A stretch of DNA of 54,392 nucleotides from Actinomycetes bacterium (GTDB lineage: Bacteria; Actinomycetota; Acidimicrobiia; Acidimicrobiales; Palsa-688), in the NCBI GenBank assembly GCA_021787365.1, contig JAJYMB010000042.1, forward strand, positions 1 through 54,392. The letters run 5' to 3'. The notes under the pieces are model-generated. The model ran no database searches and was not told where the DNA came from. It saw only the letters and a program-made list of their open reading frames with translations. The position numbers and the translations under genes were made by a program. This document shows, in pieces, positions 44,401 through 52,459 of this stretch. How positions within the stretch are numbered: the first letter of the stretch is position 1; every line of letters begins with the position of its first letter.

Positions 44401-45388
44401 ACCGAGCCCGGCGACAGTCGAGGTCGGTGTTGACGGTCGCAACCCGACTTTCATGCCGGTGGACGTGGGGGAACACCGTGTCCAACGCAGCGGTAACCCA
44501 CTCCAGTTCTGCAGGAGTAAATGTCATCGCCTCGATCGTCAGTGACTTGTTGGTCCCTTCGCGGTACCGGCCAACAAAGCCACCCGATTGCAGCCAACCA
44601 GCCAAGGCTGCTTCCGCCACTTCCCTGCTCCGGATTTCGCCAGTACCCCAGGACTCGTTTCGGTGCCAGCTCAACTGGTCGCCAGGGCGCAACGTGCCGG
44701 CGGGGACGAAACGACCTGTCCCCTCTCCACTGTGGCGCCACACAAGGTGGTCCGCGGTTACGTCCAGCTGGTGACCGGCCTTGGTGCGCAGGCGAAGTAC
44801 AGGTTTGCGGCCATTGGCCTTCACGGCTACGACCTTCGTGACCCCGTGAGCGTCATAGACCTTGGCACCGACGGCACCGGACTCGACCAGCTTGCCGATG
44901 GGCACGAGGCCTCCGGGAGTGCTGACCATTGACCAGTACGGTTGGCAGGCGCTGGCCTGCTGCGGCACTCCTTTCACGCCAATGTTGAACCAAACGGGTG
45001 AATTGAACGCCGCCCGCTGGTTGACCACCAGCCACTTGAGCTCGGCCTCGAAGGCCTCGGCCTCGGACCGGTCGGCAAAGTAGCCGTCCTTGTCCCCCCA
45101 AGCCGTGATGGTGCCGGCCACCCGGTCGACCACTTGCTTCAGCGACCACTCCCGCTCTGGTGTGCCAAGGGTGCCCCTGAAGTACTTCTGGGCGAGGATG
45201 TTGGTCGCGTTGACGCTCCAGCCATTCGGCACCTCGACACCGAGCTGCTCGAACGCGACCGCGCCCGTCGCCCAGTTGGTGATCCGGGCATCGCGCCGCT
45301 CCCAGGCCACGCTGTCATAAGGGTCTGCGCCTGGGACCGTGAAGTAGCGGCGGAGGCCGATTCCGGTCCTCTCCGGGGCAATTGCCAT
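41417..45388 (-). CDS. nrdJ: Vitamin B12-dependent (class II) ribonucleotide reductase, intein-containing
   Basis: 1323-residue precursor from ATG 45388, with ribosome site aaggagga; the frame is open 30 codons further upstream. Spliced length is about 965, normal for NrdJ. It makes deoxynucleotides using adenosylcobalamin to form a thiyl radical. Seen: [13 protein letters not shown]; the intein site SA/[47 protein letters not shown] with the radical Cys and a redox Cys; and [20 protein letters not shown]. A C-terminal zinc-ribbon tail ([15 protein letters not shown]) shuttles reducing power. The intein separates the first redox Cys from its strand, so the enzyme is inactive until spliced. 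No nrdAB or nrdEF is in the window. Confidence 0.97.
   Translation of the reverse strand: [1323 protein letters not shown]
43874..44947 (-). mobile_element. Intein with degenerate homing endonuclease in nrdJ
   Basis: 358 residues from Cys ([19 protein letters not shown]) to His-Asn (EGLRVHN), followed by the extein Cys of CFILSVEDS. Block B is [13 protein letters not shown] (T-x-x-H). The middle carries two LAGLIDADG-like helices: [15 protein letters not shown] and [19 protein letters not shown]. The first has lost its catalytic acid (expected G/A-D-G reads S-G-G), while the second keeps Glu. Splicing residues are all present, but cleavage activity is doubtful. Confidence 0.93.
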
Positions 45389-45494
45389 GGCTCCTCCTTG
45401 GGTACTCCTAGTGCGGGGGTCGTGCTCGGCGCCCACCACTACACCGTGGTCATGCGTCCTGCGGAGTCGTCGCGCCACAAGATGCAGGGTTAAA

Positions 45495-45524
45495 ACTACA
45501 GCACACGAATTACAACTGTGTCAA
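45495..45524 (-). promoter_or_regulatory. Putative nrdJ promoter
   Basis: On the minus strand, TTGACA (45519-45524) is a perfect -35, followed by an 18-bp spacer and TGTAGT (45495-45500) as -10, about 105 bases before the nrdJ ATG. The patch is the only AT-rich one in this gap. The leader between promoter and ATG holds a short ACCAC/GTGGT hairpin but no B12-box-like sequence that I can see. Confidence 0.6.
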
Positions 45525-45751
45525 TAGGCTCTGACCAGGACGCCGACGCGCACCCCGGCGAAGCTAGCCGGCTCGGGCTGTGGGCCAATAGAGGCAAAAC
45601 CTGTGGATCTCCTGTGGGTCGCTGCCGGCGCCACTCTTCGTGGCCAGTCCCCCCCGTGGTCGGGGTCGAAGCGGTCCTCCGCCACGCTAGGGCCGAGGGC
45701 GGACGAGCAGGGCGGTCGCTGGTATGGCCGCCCGCACCCTACGATTGGCCC
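45525..45751. other. Intergenic, nothing recognised
   Basis: Between the nrdJ promoter and the GTG of the TIGR03085-like gene. It is open in the plus frame upstream of that gene, but the extra codons do not look like the family and no ribosome site is evident. No tRNA, repeat or clear hairpin was found. Confidence 0.5.
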
Positions 45752-46336
45752 GTGGACCGCCTCTGCCAGCGGGAGCGCCAGGCGCTCTCCGACCTGTTGG
45801 CCGAGCTCGGCCCCGACGCCCCGACCCTTTGCGAGGGCTGGCAAAGCGCTGACCTGGCCGCCCACCTGGTCCTGCGGGAGCACCGCCCTGACGCCGGCCC
45901 GGGGATGGTCACCAGGCGACCACCGTTCGGGCCGTGGACCGATCGGCTGACACGCCGGCTCAGAGACTCGACCTCTTGGGAGGACCTGGTGCAGAAGGTG
46001 CGCTCGGGCCCGCCGGCGCTGCTCCGGCCATTGGACGCCCAGATCAACACCGTGGAGTTCTTCGTCCACCACGAGGACCTACGCCGCGCGCAACCCTCCT
46101 CTGAACCCCGCGAGCTGGCGCCTGACGACGAAGACCTGCTGTGGGCGCGCCTGCGCCTTCTCGCCCGGTTCGCACGCCGGCGACCCTCCGGCCTGGAGCC
46201 GTTCAACCGGGCACCACTCGAGCTCGGAGGTTCGGGGCCGGTCGTCAGGGGCCCGGTCGGGGAGATCGTCCTCTGGCTGATGGGCCGGGAAACAGCGGCT
46301 CAGGTCGACCTGAGCGAGGAGCCGCGGAGCCTTTAG
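45752..46336 (+). CDS. TIGR03085-like / mycothiol-dependent maleylpyruvate isomerase fold protein
   Basis: 194 residues from the GTG at 45752. DinB/MDMPI four-helix N-terminal domain: CQRERQALSDLLAELGPDAP, LCEGWQSADLAAHLVLREHR with a metal-binding His, then LDAQINTVEFFVHHEDLRRA with the His-His pair, and a C-terminal RAPLELGGSGPVVRGPVGEI-type domain followed by LWLMGRE. This arrangement fits TIGR03085, a metal-binding actinobacterial family of unknown substrate related to thiol-dependent enzymes. The three expected metal-binding His residues appear present. It stands alone between nrdJ and the convergent ACT gene. Confidence 0.88.
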   Translation: MDRLCQRERQALSDLLAELGPDAPTLCEGWQSADLAAHLVLREHRPDAGPGMVTRRPPFGPWTDRLTRRLRDSTSWEDLVQKVRSGPPALLRPLDAQINTVEFFVHHEDLRRAQPSSEPRELAPDDEDLLWARLRLLARFARRRPSGLEPFNRAPLELGGSGPVVRGPVGEIVLWLMGRETAAQVDLSEEPRSL

Positions 46337-46373
46337 TCACCGGCGTGGCCGTGCTCGTGCCGGCGAAAACACG

Positions 46374-47171
46374 TTAGGGGAGGCTCAGGCTTCCATCGGA
46401 CGTGGCGCGCAAGGACTGGCTCGAGGCACGTGCTGCCTGGGAGCCCATCGTCGGCGCACCCCGAGTTGCGGCCGGGTGGACCAGCACCGAGTGCGCCCGT
46501 GCCTCGGCACTCCCCCTGGCACCCGGACCGGCCACGAGCTCGGCCCAGCGGTTGTCGGCTATGCGTGCCAAAGCCGAGAGCTGCCGGCGCTCCCTGGTGC
46601 GGAACGGCCGTCCGTCCCGCCCGAGCGCCACCACTAGGCACGCCACGGCCATGTCGGCCCAGGCGACGTCGGAGGGACTGGCTGCACTTGCTCCGTCGGC
46701 GTAGAGCGAAGCGTGGGCACCCCTCACGAAAGCGGAGATCCAGGCCTCGGGCGGCGTGCCGTCGCTCGAGGCGAGGGGCCGGGGCGCGCTCGGGTCCACC
46801 ACCACCGCCCACTCGGCTTCAAAGTCTCGAACGGCGTGGCCCACCAGGGCCTCGAGCAGCTCGCCTGGGTCTTGGCGCTCGACCAGGTAAGCGGCCGTTT
46901 CGAGAGCGTCGAGGCGCGGGTCGGTGGGTGCGCGCGCCTGGCGGACGTCCTCCACGTCGACGCCGTCCACCTCGGTGATCTCGCCCACCATCAGGTCGAG
47001 CAGGCTCGCCTCGGGCAGCTCCACGACCAGCTCGTCGATCGCCCTGCCGGCGCCGCGCTCCAAGATGTCGATGCCCACCAGGTCGCCGCGCACGGCACCG
47101 ATCCTGCTGGCGACGGCACCCAGGGCACCAGGGCGGTCAGGTACCCAGACACGCACCACGTAGATCGGCAT
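46374..47171 (-). CDS. ACT-domain protein
   Basis: 265 residues. The first about 75 residues are an ACT regulatory domain: MPIYVVRVWVPDRPGALGAV with the R-P-G-A-L ligand turn, and a second strand-helix pair ending VDVEDVRQAR. The middle (WAVVVDPSAPRPLASSDG to DMAVACLVVALGRDGRPFRT, RERRQLSALARIADNRWAEL) looks like a GAF-type sensor domain. Together they suggest a small-molecule or amino-acid sensor without a catalytic or DNA-binding part. The last about 45 residues are Ala/Ser-rich and probably disordered. The partner is unknown. It lies downstream of ftsY on the same strand, separated by an 11-bp repeat. Confidence 0.8.
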   Translation of the reverse strand: MPIYVVRVWVPDRPGALGAVASRIGAVRGDLVGIDILERGAGRAIDELVVELPEASLLDLMVGEITEVDGVDVEDVRQARAPTDPRLDALETAAYLVERQDPGELLEALVGHAVRDFEAEWAVVVDPSAPRPLASSDGTPPEAWISAFVRGAHASLYADGASAASPSDVAWADMAVACLVVALGRDGRPFRTRERRQLSALARIADNRWAELVAGPGARGSAEARAHSVLVHPAATRGAPTMGSQAARASSQSLRATSDGSLSLP

Positions 47172-47229
47172 ACGACCACGTTATGGTCCGAACATGAACG
47201 CAAAGTTTCGCCATGAGCGCTGCGCTGTT

Positions 47230-47274
47230 AACCCTTGGGTAACCCTTGGGTAACCCTTGGGTAACCCTTCGGGT
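47230..47274. repeat. 11-bp x4 self-complementary tandem repeat
   Basis: Three exact copies of aacccttgggt and a fourth with one inserted base (aacccttcgggt). Each unit contains ACCC/GGGT arms, so the array can form several alternative small hairpins. It lies between the end of ftsY and the start of the ACT gene (about 60 bp upstream of its ATG), both on the minus strand. Confidence 0.93.
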
Positions 47275-47374
47275 GAAGAGGCGGCCTGACCCACAGATTT
47301 CCGAGCCGGCGTGACCAGGCACGAGGTTCTGGTCCCCTGTAACAACCCTGGCTCCGCGCCCTGGCCGAGCGCCC

Positions 47375-48673
47375 CTAGCCGAGGAGGGCCTCGACGAACT
47401 CCTTGGGGTCGAAGGGCACCAGGTCCTCGGGCCCCTCTCCCAAGCCGACCAGCTTGATCGGTACCCCGAGCTCGCTGGCGATCGCCACCGCGATACCACC
47501 CTTGGCCGTCCCGTCGAGCTTCGTGAGCACTACGCCGGTCACTCCTACCGCCTCTCCGAACTGGCGCGCCTGGACGAGGCCGTTCTGCCCCGTGGTCGCG
47601 TCGATGACTAGTAGCACCTCCGTCACCGAGCCGGGGGGCCGGTCGGCGACGCGGCGCACCTTTTTCAGCTCCTCCATCAAGTTGACCTTGGTGTGCAGGC
47701 GGCCCGCGGTGTCAGCGAGCACGAGCGGGACCCCCCGGGCTGAAGCGTGCTGGACCGCGTCGAAGACGACCGCGCCGGGGTCACCGCCTTCGTTGCCCCG
47801 CACGAAGCCGGCGCCGACGCGTTCTGACCAAAGCTGCAGCTGGTCGGCGGCGGCGGCGCGGAAAGTGTCGCCGGCCGCCATCACGACCCCCCTACCTTCG
47901 GCGAGCTCGCGCATGGCGACCTTGCCGATCGTGGTGGTCTTCCCCACCCCGTTCACTCCGACGAAAATCCAGACGGTCGTGGCATCGGGGCCGGCCCGGT
48001 GCAGCTCGCGGTCCCCTTCCAGGCGCTCGACCAGCTCTTCGCGCAACGCGGCCATCAGCTGCTCAGGAGTGTCAAGCTGTCCTTCTTGTGCCGTCTTGCG
48101 CAGGTGCTCGAGGAGCGCCACCGTGGTGTCGACTCCGACGTCGGCCAGGATGAGCGCCTCTTCGAGGTCGTCCCATGCCTGCTCGTCGAGTCGCGACCGC
48201 CCGAGGAGGCCGGCAAGTTGATCCGCAAAGAGCGAACGGGCCTTGCCCAAGCGTTCCCGGAACCGGGGCCGCCGGCCCAGGGTTACCGCGGGCGCTTCCT
48301 CCACCTCGGGCGGAGCGACTGGTTCGGGTGGAGCGACCAGCCCGGCGGGAGCGGCTAGCTCGGGTGAGATAGGAGGCGGGGCCTCGACCAGTGCCGTCCC
48401 CGCCGCTCCACCATCGGGGCCGGCCTCGGCTGGCGCAGCCTCCTCGGGTGCCGCCGGGCTGGGTGGGGCCTCGGGGGTGACCACACCCGCGGGTGGAGAG
48501 CCAACCTGGGGCGCACGGGGAGGCGGGGGGCTAACCGGACGTGTGGGCGCGACACGTCCAGGGGGGGGTACCTGCCGGCGCCGGCGGGAAGAGCGCGCCG
48601 AGACGAGGAGGGCTCCCCCGCTGGCGAGCACCACGAATACGACGACGAGAACGATGACCAGGGTCAGGACCAT
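47375..48673 (-). CDS. ftsY: Signal recognition particle receptor
   Basis: 432 residues. It begins with one transmembrane helix (MVLTLVIVLVVVFVVLASGG), typical of actinobacterial FtsY, then a Pro/Ala/Glu-rich linker (about 35-135) and the NG GTPase domain. G1 is GVNGVGKTTT, then AAGDTFRAAAADQL (the SRP-GTPase insertion), DTAGRLHTK (G3), TKLDGTAKGG (G4) and the closing GLGEGPEDLVPFDP. All nucleotide motifs are intact. It docks the SRP-ribosome complex at the membrane for co-translational insertion. It directly follows smc (54 bp), a common actinobacterial arrangement. Confidence 0.97.
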   Translation of the reverse strand: MVLTLVIVLVVVFVVLASGGALLVSARSSRRRRQVPPPGRVAPTRPVSPPPPRAPQVGSPPAGVVTPEAPPSPAAPEEAAPAEAGPDGGAAGTALVEAPPPISPELAAPAGLVAPPEPVAPPEVEEAPAVTLGRRPRFRERLGKARSLFADQLAGLLGRSRLDEQAWDDLEEALILADVGVDTTVALLEHLRKTAQEGQLDTPEQLMAALREELVERLEGDRELHRAGPDATTVWIFVGVNGVGKTTTIGKVAMRELAEGRGVVMAAGDTFRAAAADQLQLWSERVGAGFVRGNEGGDPGAVVFDAVQHASARGVPLVLADTAGRLHTKVNLMEELKKVRRVADRPPGSVTEVLLVIDATTGQNGLVQARQFGEAVGVTGVVLTKLDGTAKGGIAVAIASELGVPIKLVGLGEGPEDLVPFDPKEFVEALLG

Positions 48674-48727
48674 GACCGGTCGAGACTACAGGCGCCCGGC
48701 AGGAGCGTGGGGCGACCGGCCCGGCCG

Positions 48728-51700
48728 TCAGCCGATCGGTGCCGGCTCCGCCCCTCCCGGTCTCGGCCTCTCGATCCTCTGGCTCACGACCACCGATGAG
48801 CCCCCCGGCGCCATGCTCACGCCGTAGAGGCAATCAGCCGCCTCCATGGTGCGCTTTTGGTGGCTGACGATAAGCAACTGCGCCTCGTCCCGGAACTCGT
48901 GCACCAGGTCCAAAAACCGGTGCAGGCTGACGTCGTCGAGGGCGGCCTCCACCTCGTCCAGCATGTAGAAAGGTGACGGGCGGCTCCGGAACACCGAGAA
49001 CAGGAACGCCAACGCCACCAAGCTGCGCTCCCCGCCGGACAACAAGGACATCCGGTTGACCTTCTTGCCGAGGGGACGGACTTCGAGGTCCACACCGGAC
49101 TCCAAGATGTTGGACGGGTCGGCCAACAAGAGCTTCCCCCGGCCCCCGGGAAACAGCTTGTCCACCAACTGGGTGAAATTTTCCGCTACGTCATCGCAAG
49201 CTGCCTTGAAAACGGTGATGATCTCGGCGTCGACCGCCTTTATCACCTTTGCCAGTTCGCGCCGGGCAGAGGACACGTCGTGGAGCTGCTTCTCCAAGAA
49301 CTCATGGCGCCCTACCAGCGCGGCGAACTCTTCCAGGGCGAGCGGGTTGACCGGCCCCATGAGCCGGAGCTCTCGCTCGAGCTCGCGCACCCGGCTGGAG
49401 GCGGAGGTGCCAGGTGGCAACTCTGGGCACTCAGCCCCCAAGAGCGCCTCGGGCTCACAATCGAGGTCCCTCCGCACCGCCTCGGTCAGGGCTTCGAGAC
49501 GCGCCTCGACCTGGCCCTCTTCCACCTCTGCCCGCGAAAGACGCTCGCGGCAGGAGAGCAGCTCACGCTCGAGGGCGGCGCGCTCGCGCCGGCGTGACTC
49601 CAGTCCCTCAGTGGCGCTACGGAGCGCCTCGGACTCGGCCTTGCGCTGCTCGCGCCACCGACCGAGGGCTGCCTCGAGGACTGCCAGCCTGTCCTCGACC
49701 AGCGCACGCAACCGGGAAAGGGCGGCCTGTGTCGCGTCAAGCTGGGAGCGCCGCCTCCCGGCCGCTTCGCGCTCGGCGAGGTGGCCCTCCAGGCGCCGCT
49801 CGACCTCGGCGCGGCGGCGCTCCAGGACCCCCCGGCGTTCTTCGATCCCAGTGGCCCTCACCTCGAGGTCGTGCCTGAGCGTGGCCAGCGCGCTGCGGCG
49901 CTCTGCCAGGCGCTCGCGAGCGTCGGCCAGCTCGCGGGCTTTCGCCTCTTCGGCCTCGGACGCCGCCTCGAGGTCGGGCAGCAGGGCTTCGAGCTCTTCT
50001 TGGCGCCGGGCTTCGCTCGCCTGACGAGCCTCGACCTCCGACCGCTCGCTGGCGATCGCCTCGGCCTCGGCTTCGGCTTCGGCGATGTCGTTGTGCAAGC
50101 GTTCGATGGCCCCGGCGGCGGCCTCTGCCGCCGTCGAGTTTGCCTCCAGCGCCCTGCTGGCTTCCCTGCTCGCCACCTGGGCTGGTCCCAGGCGGGACTG
50201 AGCTTCGCGTTGGGCCTGTTCGGCGGCCTCGCAGGCGGACACGGCGTCTGCCAGTGCAGCCCTTGCCTCTGCCAGCGCGGCACCAGTCGCCCCGGTGCCA
50301 TGCGCCCCCGTGCGCCAGATCCCCCCAGCGAAGCGGTCACCTGCACGGGTCACGACGACGAGCTCCGGCCGGGCAAGCGCCAGGTCCACGGCCTCTTCCC
50401 AGCCCCCCTCCACGACCGCCGCCGTACCGAGAAGTTGGTCGAGCAGCTCGTCGACGCTCTCTTGCCCGGAACGCACGTACCCCCGCAGCCACGACGCACC
50501 CAGAGGCAGCGGGGCCCGGGCGACGGCGCCACGGCCGCGGGGTCCCGGCCCGGGCAGCACGCCGGCGCCCAAGGCGATCACGGCCCCCGAGGTACCTGCG
50601 CGGCTCAGGTGCGCGAGGGCACTGTGGGCGGCCTGCTCGTCGCCCATCACGACCGCGGACAAGGCTTCGCCGGCGCCCGCCTCGAAAGCCGCCTCCAAGC
50701 CCTCGTCGACTTCCACGAGCTCGACCAGCGCGCCGAGCACGCCGTCGAAGTCGGCCAAGCGGCGCGCACCCGCCCTGGCCCGGGCCTCGTCGAGGGCCTG
50801 TGCCAGAGCCTCGGCTCGCGCTGCCCAACGATGGCGAGCGCCATCGGCCTGGTGGCTCGCTTCTCGCGTCCTCACGAGCTCTTCTTCGACTTCGGCCAGG
50901 TGCGCTGCCGCCGCTCGCGCCGCCTGCTCCAGGTCTCCTGCACGCGCCGCCGCCTGTTCGTGCTCGGCCCGGGCACGCTCCTGCTCCGCCAAAAGGCGCG
51001 CCAGCCGGGCGCGCGCGGCCGCGGCCCTGGTGTCGATGGAGCTCAGCTGTGCCCTTGCGCCGGTCCTCCGGAGGGCCGCGAGCTCCGCCCGGACTTCTGC
51101 TAGGCGCGCCGCCGCAGCCTCGGGTTGCGGGGCTCGGGGGGCAGCTCCGAGGGTCTCTTCCACTTCGGCCGCGTCGCGTTGGAGGGCTCCCTCCGCCAGG
51201 CGCAGCTCTTCTTCGAGGGGAAGGAGGCCGGCCGCTTCGTTGTGGGCTGCCTCCAGTTCGGCTGCGAGCGAAGCAGCCTCGGCCTCGAGGCTCGCTATGA
51301 CGTCGCGGTCGATACCGGCGGCCCGTTCTCGCTCAACCGCCCGGGCGCGTTCGGTAATCAGCGCCAGCAGGCCGTTGGCACGCCCGCGCAGGCCCTCGGC
51401 GGCCGAGATGGCCTCCGAGATGTCCGCCCCGGTGCTCCGCTCGCGCTCCTCGTCGAGCGCGGCTTCGGCAGCCACGACGGCGGCGTCGAGGCGGGCGAGC
51501 GACGCCCCGGATTGCTCGACCGAACGCGCCAGCTCGGCCTTCGCGGCCACGGCCGCCGACGCGCGCGAACGGAGCGCTCCGAGCTCCCGGCTGTACAAGT
51601 GGCGGCGCAGGCCCGCCAGTTCCTCGGAGAGCTCGGCGTGGCGTCTTGCTGCTTCAGCTTGGCGCTCCAAAGGGCGCAGCTGGCGGCGCACCTCCCGGAG

Positions 51701-52282
51701 GAGGTCCTGCGCCCGGACCAGGGCACCCTCGGTCGCTTCAAGCCGGCGCTCCGCCTTTTCCTTGCGCCGGCGGTGCTTGGAGACCCCAGCCGCCTCTTCG
51801 ATGACGGCGCGGCGGTCTTCGGGCCTCGCCGAGAGGATGCTGTCGAGCTGGGCCTGGGAAATTATCGTGTGCTGCTGGCGGCCGACACCGGTGTCCGAAA
51901 GCAGTTCCTGCACGTCGAGCAGGCGACATGGGGCGCCGTTGATCGAGTACTCGGAGTCACCGTTGCGCCAAAGCGCGCGGGTCACCCTGACCTCGGTGAA
52001 ATCGATCGGCAGCAAACCGGCTGAGTTGTCTATCGTGAGCGAAACTTCGGCCCGGCCGAGCGCGGGGCGCTTGGAGGTCCCGGCGAAGATGACGTCTTCC
52101 ATCTTCGCAGAGCGCAGAGCACGCGGCCCTTGTGCGCCCAGCACCCAAGCCACCGCGTCGACGATGTTGGACTTCCCAGAACCGTTGGGCCCGACGACCA
52201 CGGTGACCCCGGGCTCGAACTCGAGGGTGGAAACCTCGGCAAAGGACTTGAAGCCCTTCAGCGTCAATGACTTGAGGAACAC
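48728..52282 (-). CDS. smc: Chromosome segregation protein SMC
   Basis: 1184 residues, GTG start directly before FLKSLTLKGFKSFA. N-terminal ATPase half: Walker A GPNGSGKSNIVDAVAWVLGA. Two long Ala/Glu/Arg-rich coiled coils (about 165-500 and 665-1000) flank the hinge (about 505-655, LADFDGVLGALVELVEVDEG and LSAVVMGDEQAA). The C-terminal half has the ABC signature LLSGGERSLVALAFLFSVF and Walker B YMLDEVEAALDD. Length and motif order are normal. It condenses and helps segregate the chromosome with ScpAB, which is not in the window. Nested inverted repeats occupy its upstream region. Confidence 0.98.
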   Translation of the reverse strand: MFLKSLTLKGFKSFAEVSTLEFEPGVTVVVGPNGSGKSNIVDAVAWVLGAQGPRALRSAKMEDVIFAGTSKRPALGRAEVSLTIDNSAGLLPIDFTEVRVTRALWRNGDSEYSINGAPCRLLDVQELLSDTGVGRQQHTIISQAQLDSILSARPEDRRAVIEEAAGVSKHRRRKEKAERRLEATEGALVRAQDLLREVRRQLRPLERQAEAARRHAELSEELAGLRRHLYSRELGALRSRASAAVAAKAELARSVEQSGASLARLDAAVVAAEAALDEERERSTGADISEAISAAEGLRGRANGLLALITERARAVERERAAGIDRDVIASLEAEAASLAAELEAAHNEAAGLLPLEEELRLAEGALQRDAAEVEETLGAAPRAPQPEAAAARLAEVRAELAALRRTGARAQLSSIDTRAAAARARLARLLAEQERARAEHEQAAARAGDLEQAARAAAAHLAEVEEELVRTREASHQADGARHRWAARAEALAQALDEARARAGARRLADFDGVLGALVELVEVDEGLEAAFEAGAGEALSAVVMGDEQAAHSALAHLSRAGTSGAVIALGAGVLPGPGPRGRGAVARAPLPLGASWLRGYVRSGQESVDELLDQLLGTAAVVEGGWEEAVDLALARPELVVVTRAGDRFAGGIWRTGAHGTGATGAALAEARAALADAVSACEAAEQAQREAQSRLGPAQVASREASRALEANSTAAEAAAGAIERLHNDIAEAEAEAEAIASERSEVEARQASEARRQEELEALLPDLEAASEAEEAKARELADARERLAERRSALATLRHDLEVRATGIEERRGVLERRRAEVERRLEGHLAEREAAGRRRSQLDATQAALSRLRALVEDRLAVLEAALGRWREQRKAESEALRSATEGLESRRRERAALERELLSCRERLSRAEVEEGQVEARLEALTEAVRRDLDCEPEALLGAECPELPPGTSASSRVRELERELRLMGPVNPLALEEFAALVGRHEFLEKQLHDVSSARRELAKVIKAVDAEIITVFKAACDDVAENFTQLVDKLFPGGRGKLLLADPSNILESGVDLEVRPLGKKVNRMSLLSGGERSLVALAFLFSVFRSRPSPFYMLDEVEAALDDVSLHRFLDLVHEFRDEAQLLIVSHQKRTMEAADCLYGVSMAPGGSSVVVSQRIERPRPGGAEPAPIG

Positions 52283-52440
52283 GCTTAGTACAGGGGAACT
52301 TGCCCGGTAGACAGATGGGAGCGGCGCATGCCTGCCTTCTCCTTCTCGGACCCCAGGTCGACAAGTACGTCTTGTACCAGCAACAGCAATGCGTCGCTCC
52401 CATCTTGTCCAGCTAGCGAGTTTCCCCTAAGTAGCCAAGC
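52283..52440. repeat. Nested inverted repeats upstream of smc
   Basis: Arms 52314-52329 (gatgggagcggcgcat) and 52389-52404 pair over 15 of 16 bases. The pairing continues outward imperfectly to aggggaa at 52292-52298 and ttcccct at 52422-52428. Inside lies a second hairpin, ACAAG (52361-52365) with CTTGT (52371-52375), flanked by GGT and ACC. The region starts at the smc start codon. No transposase or target duplication is seen. Confidence 0.75.
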
Positions 52441-52459
52441 TAGCGGGACGGAGGCCAGA

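Noticed and set aside
45503..45521. NrdR box in the nrdJ promoter (acac...gtgt)
   Set aside because: Only the outer four bases on each side match and the spacing differs from the 16-bp NrdR consensus; no paired box.
45389..45525. Cobalamin riboswitch upstream of nrdJ
   Set aside because: The leader is only about 100 bases and no B12-box-like sequence was seen, too short for a full element.
47230..47274. Telomere-like or CRISPR-like repeat
   Set aside because: Four 11-bp units without spacers in a gene-dense region fit a minisatellite, not a telomere or CRISPR array.
50295..52310. 671-codon plus-strand frame opposite smc
   Set aside because: Ser/Arg/Ala low-complexity mirror of the SMC coiled coil; not a gene.
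52283..52440. parS site for ParB near smc
   Set aside because: The palindromes do not match the tgtttcacgtgaaaca consensus.
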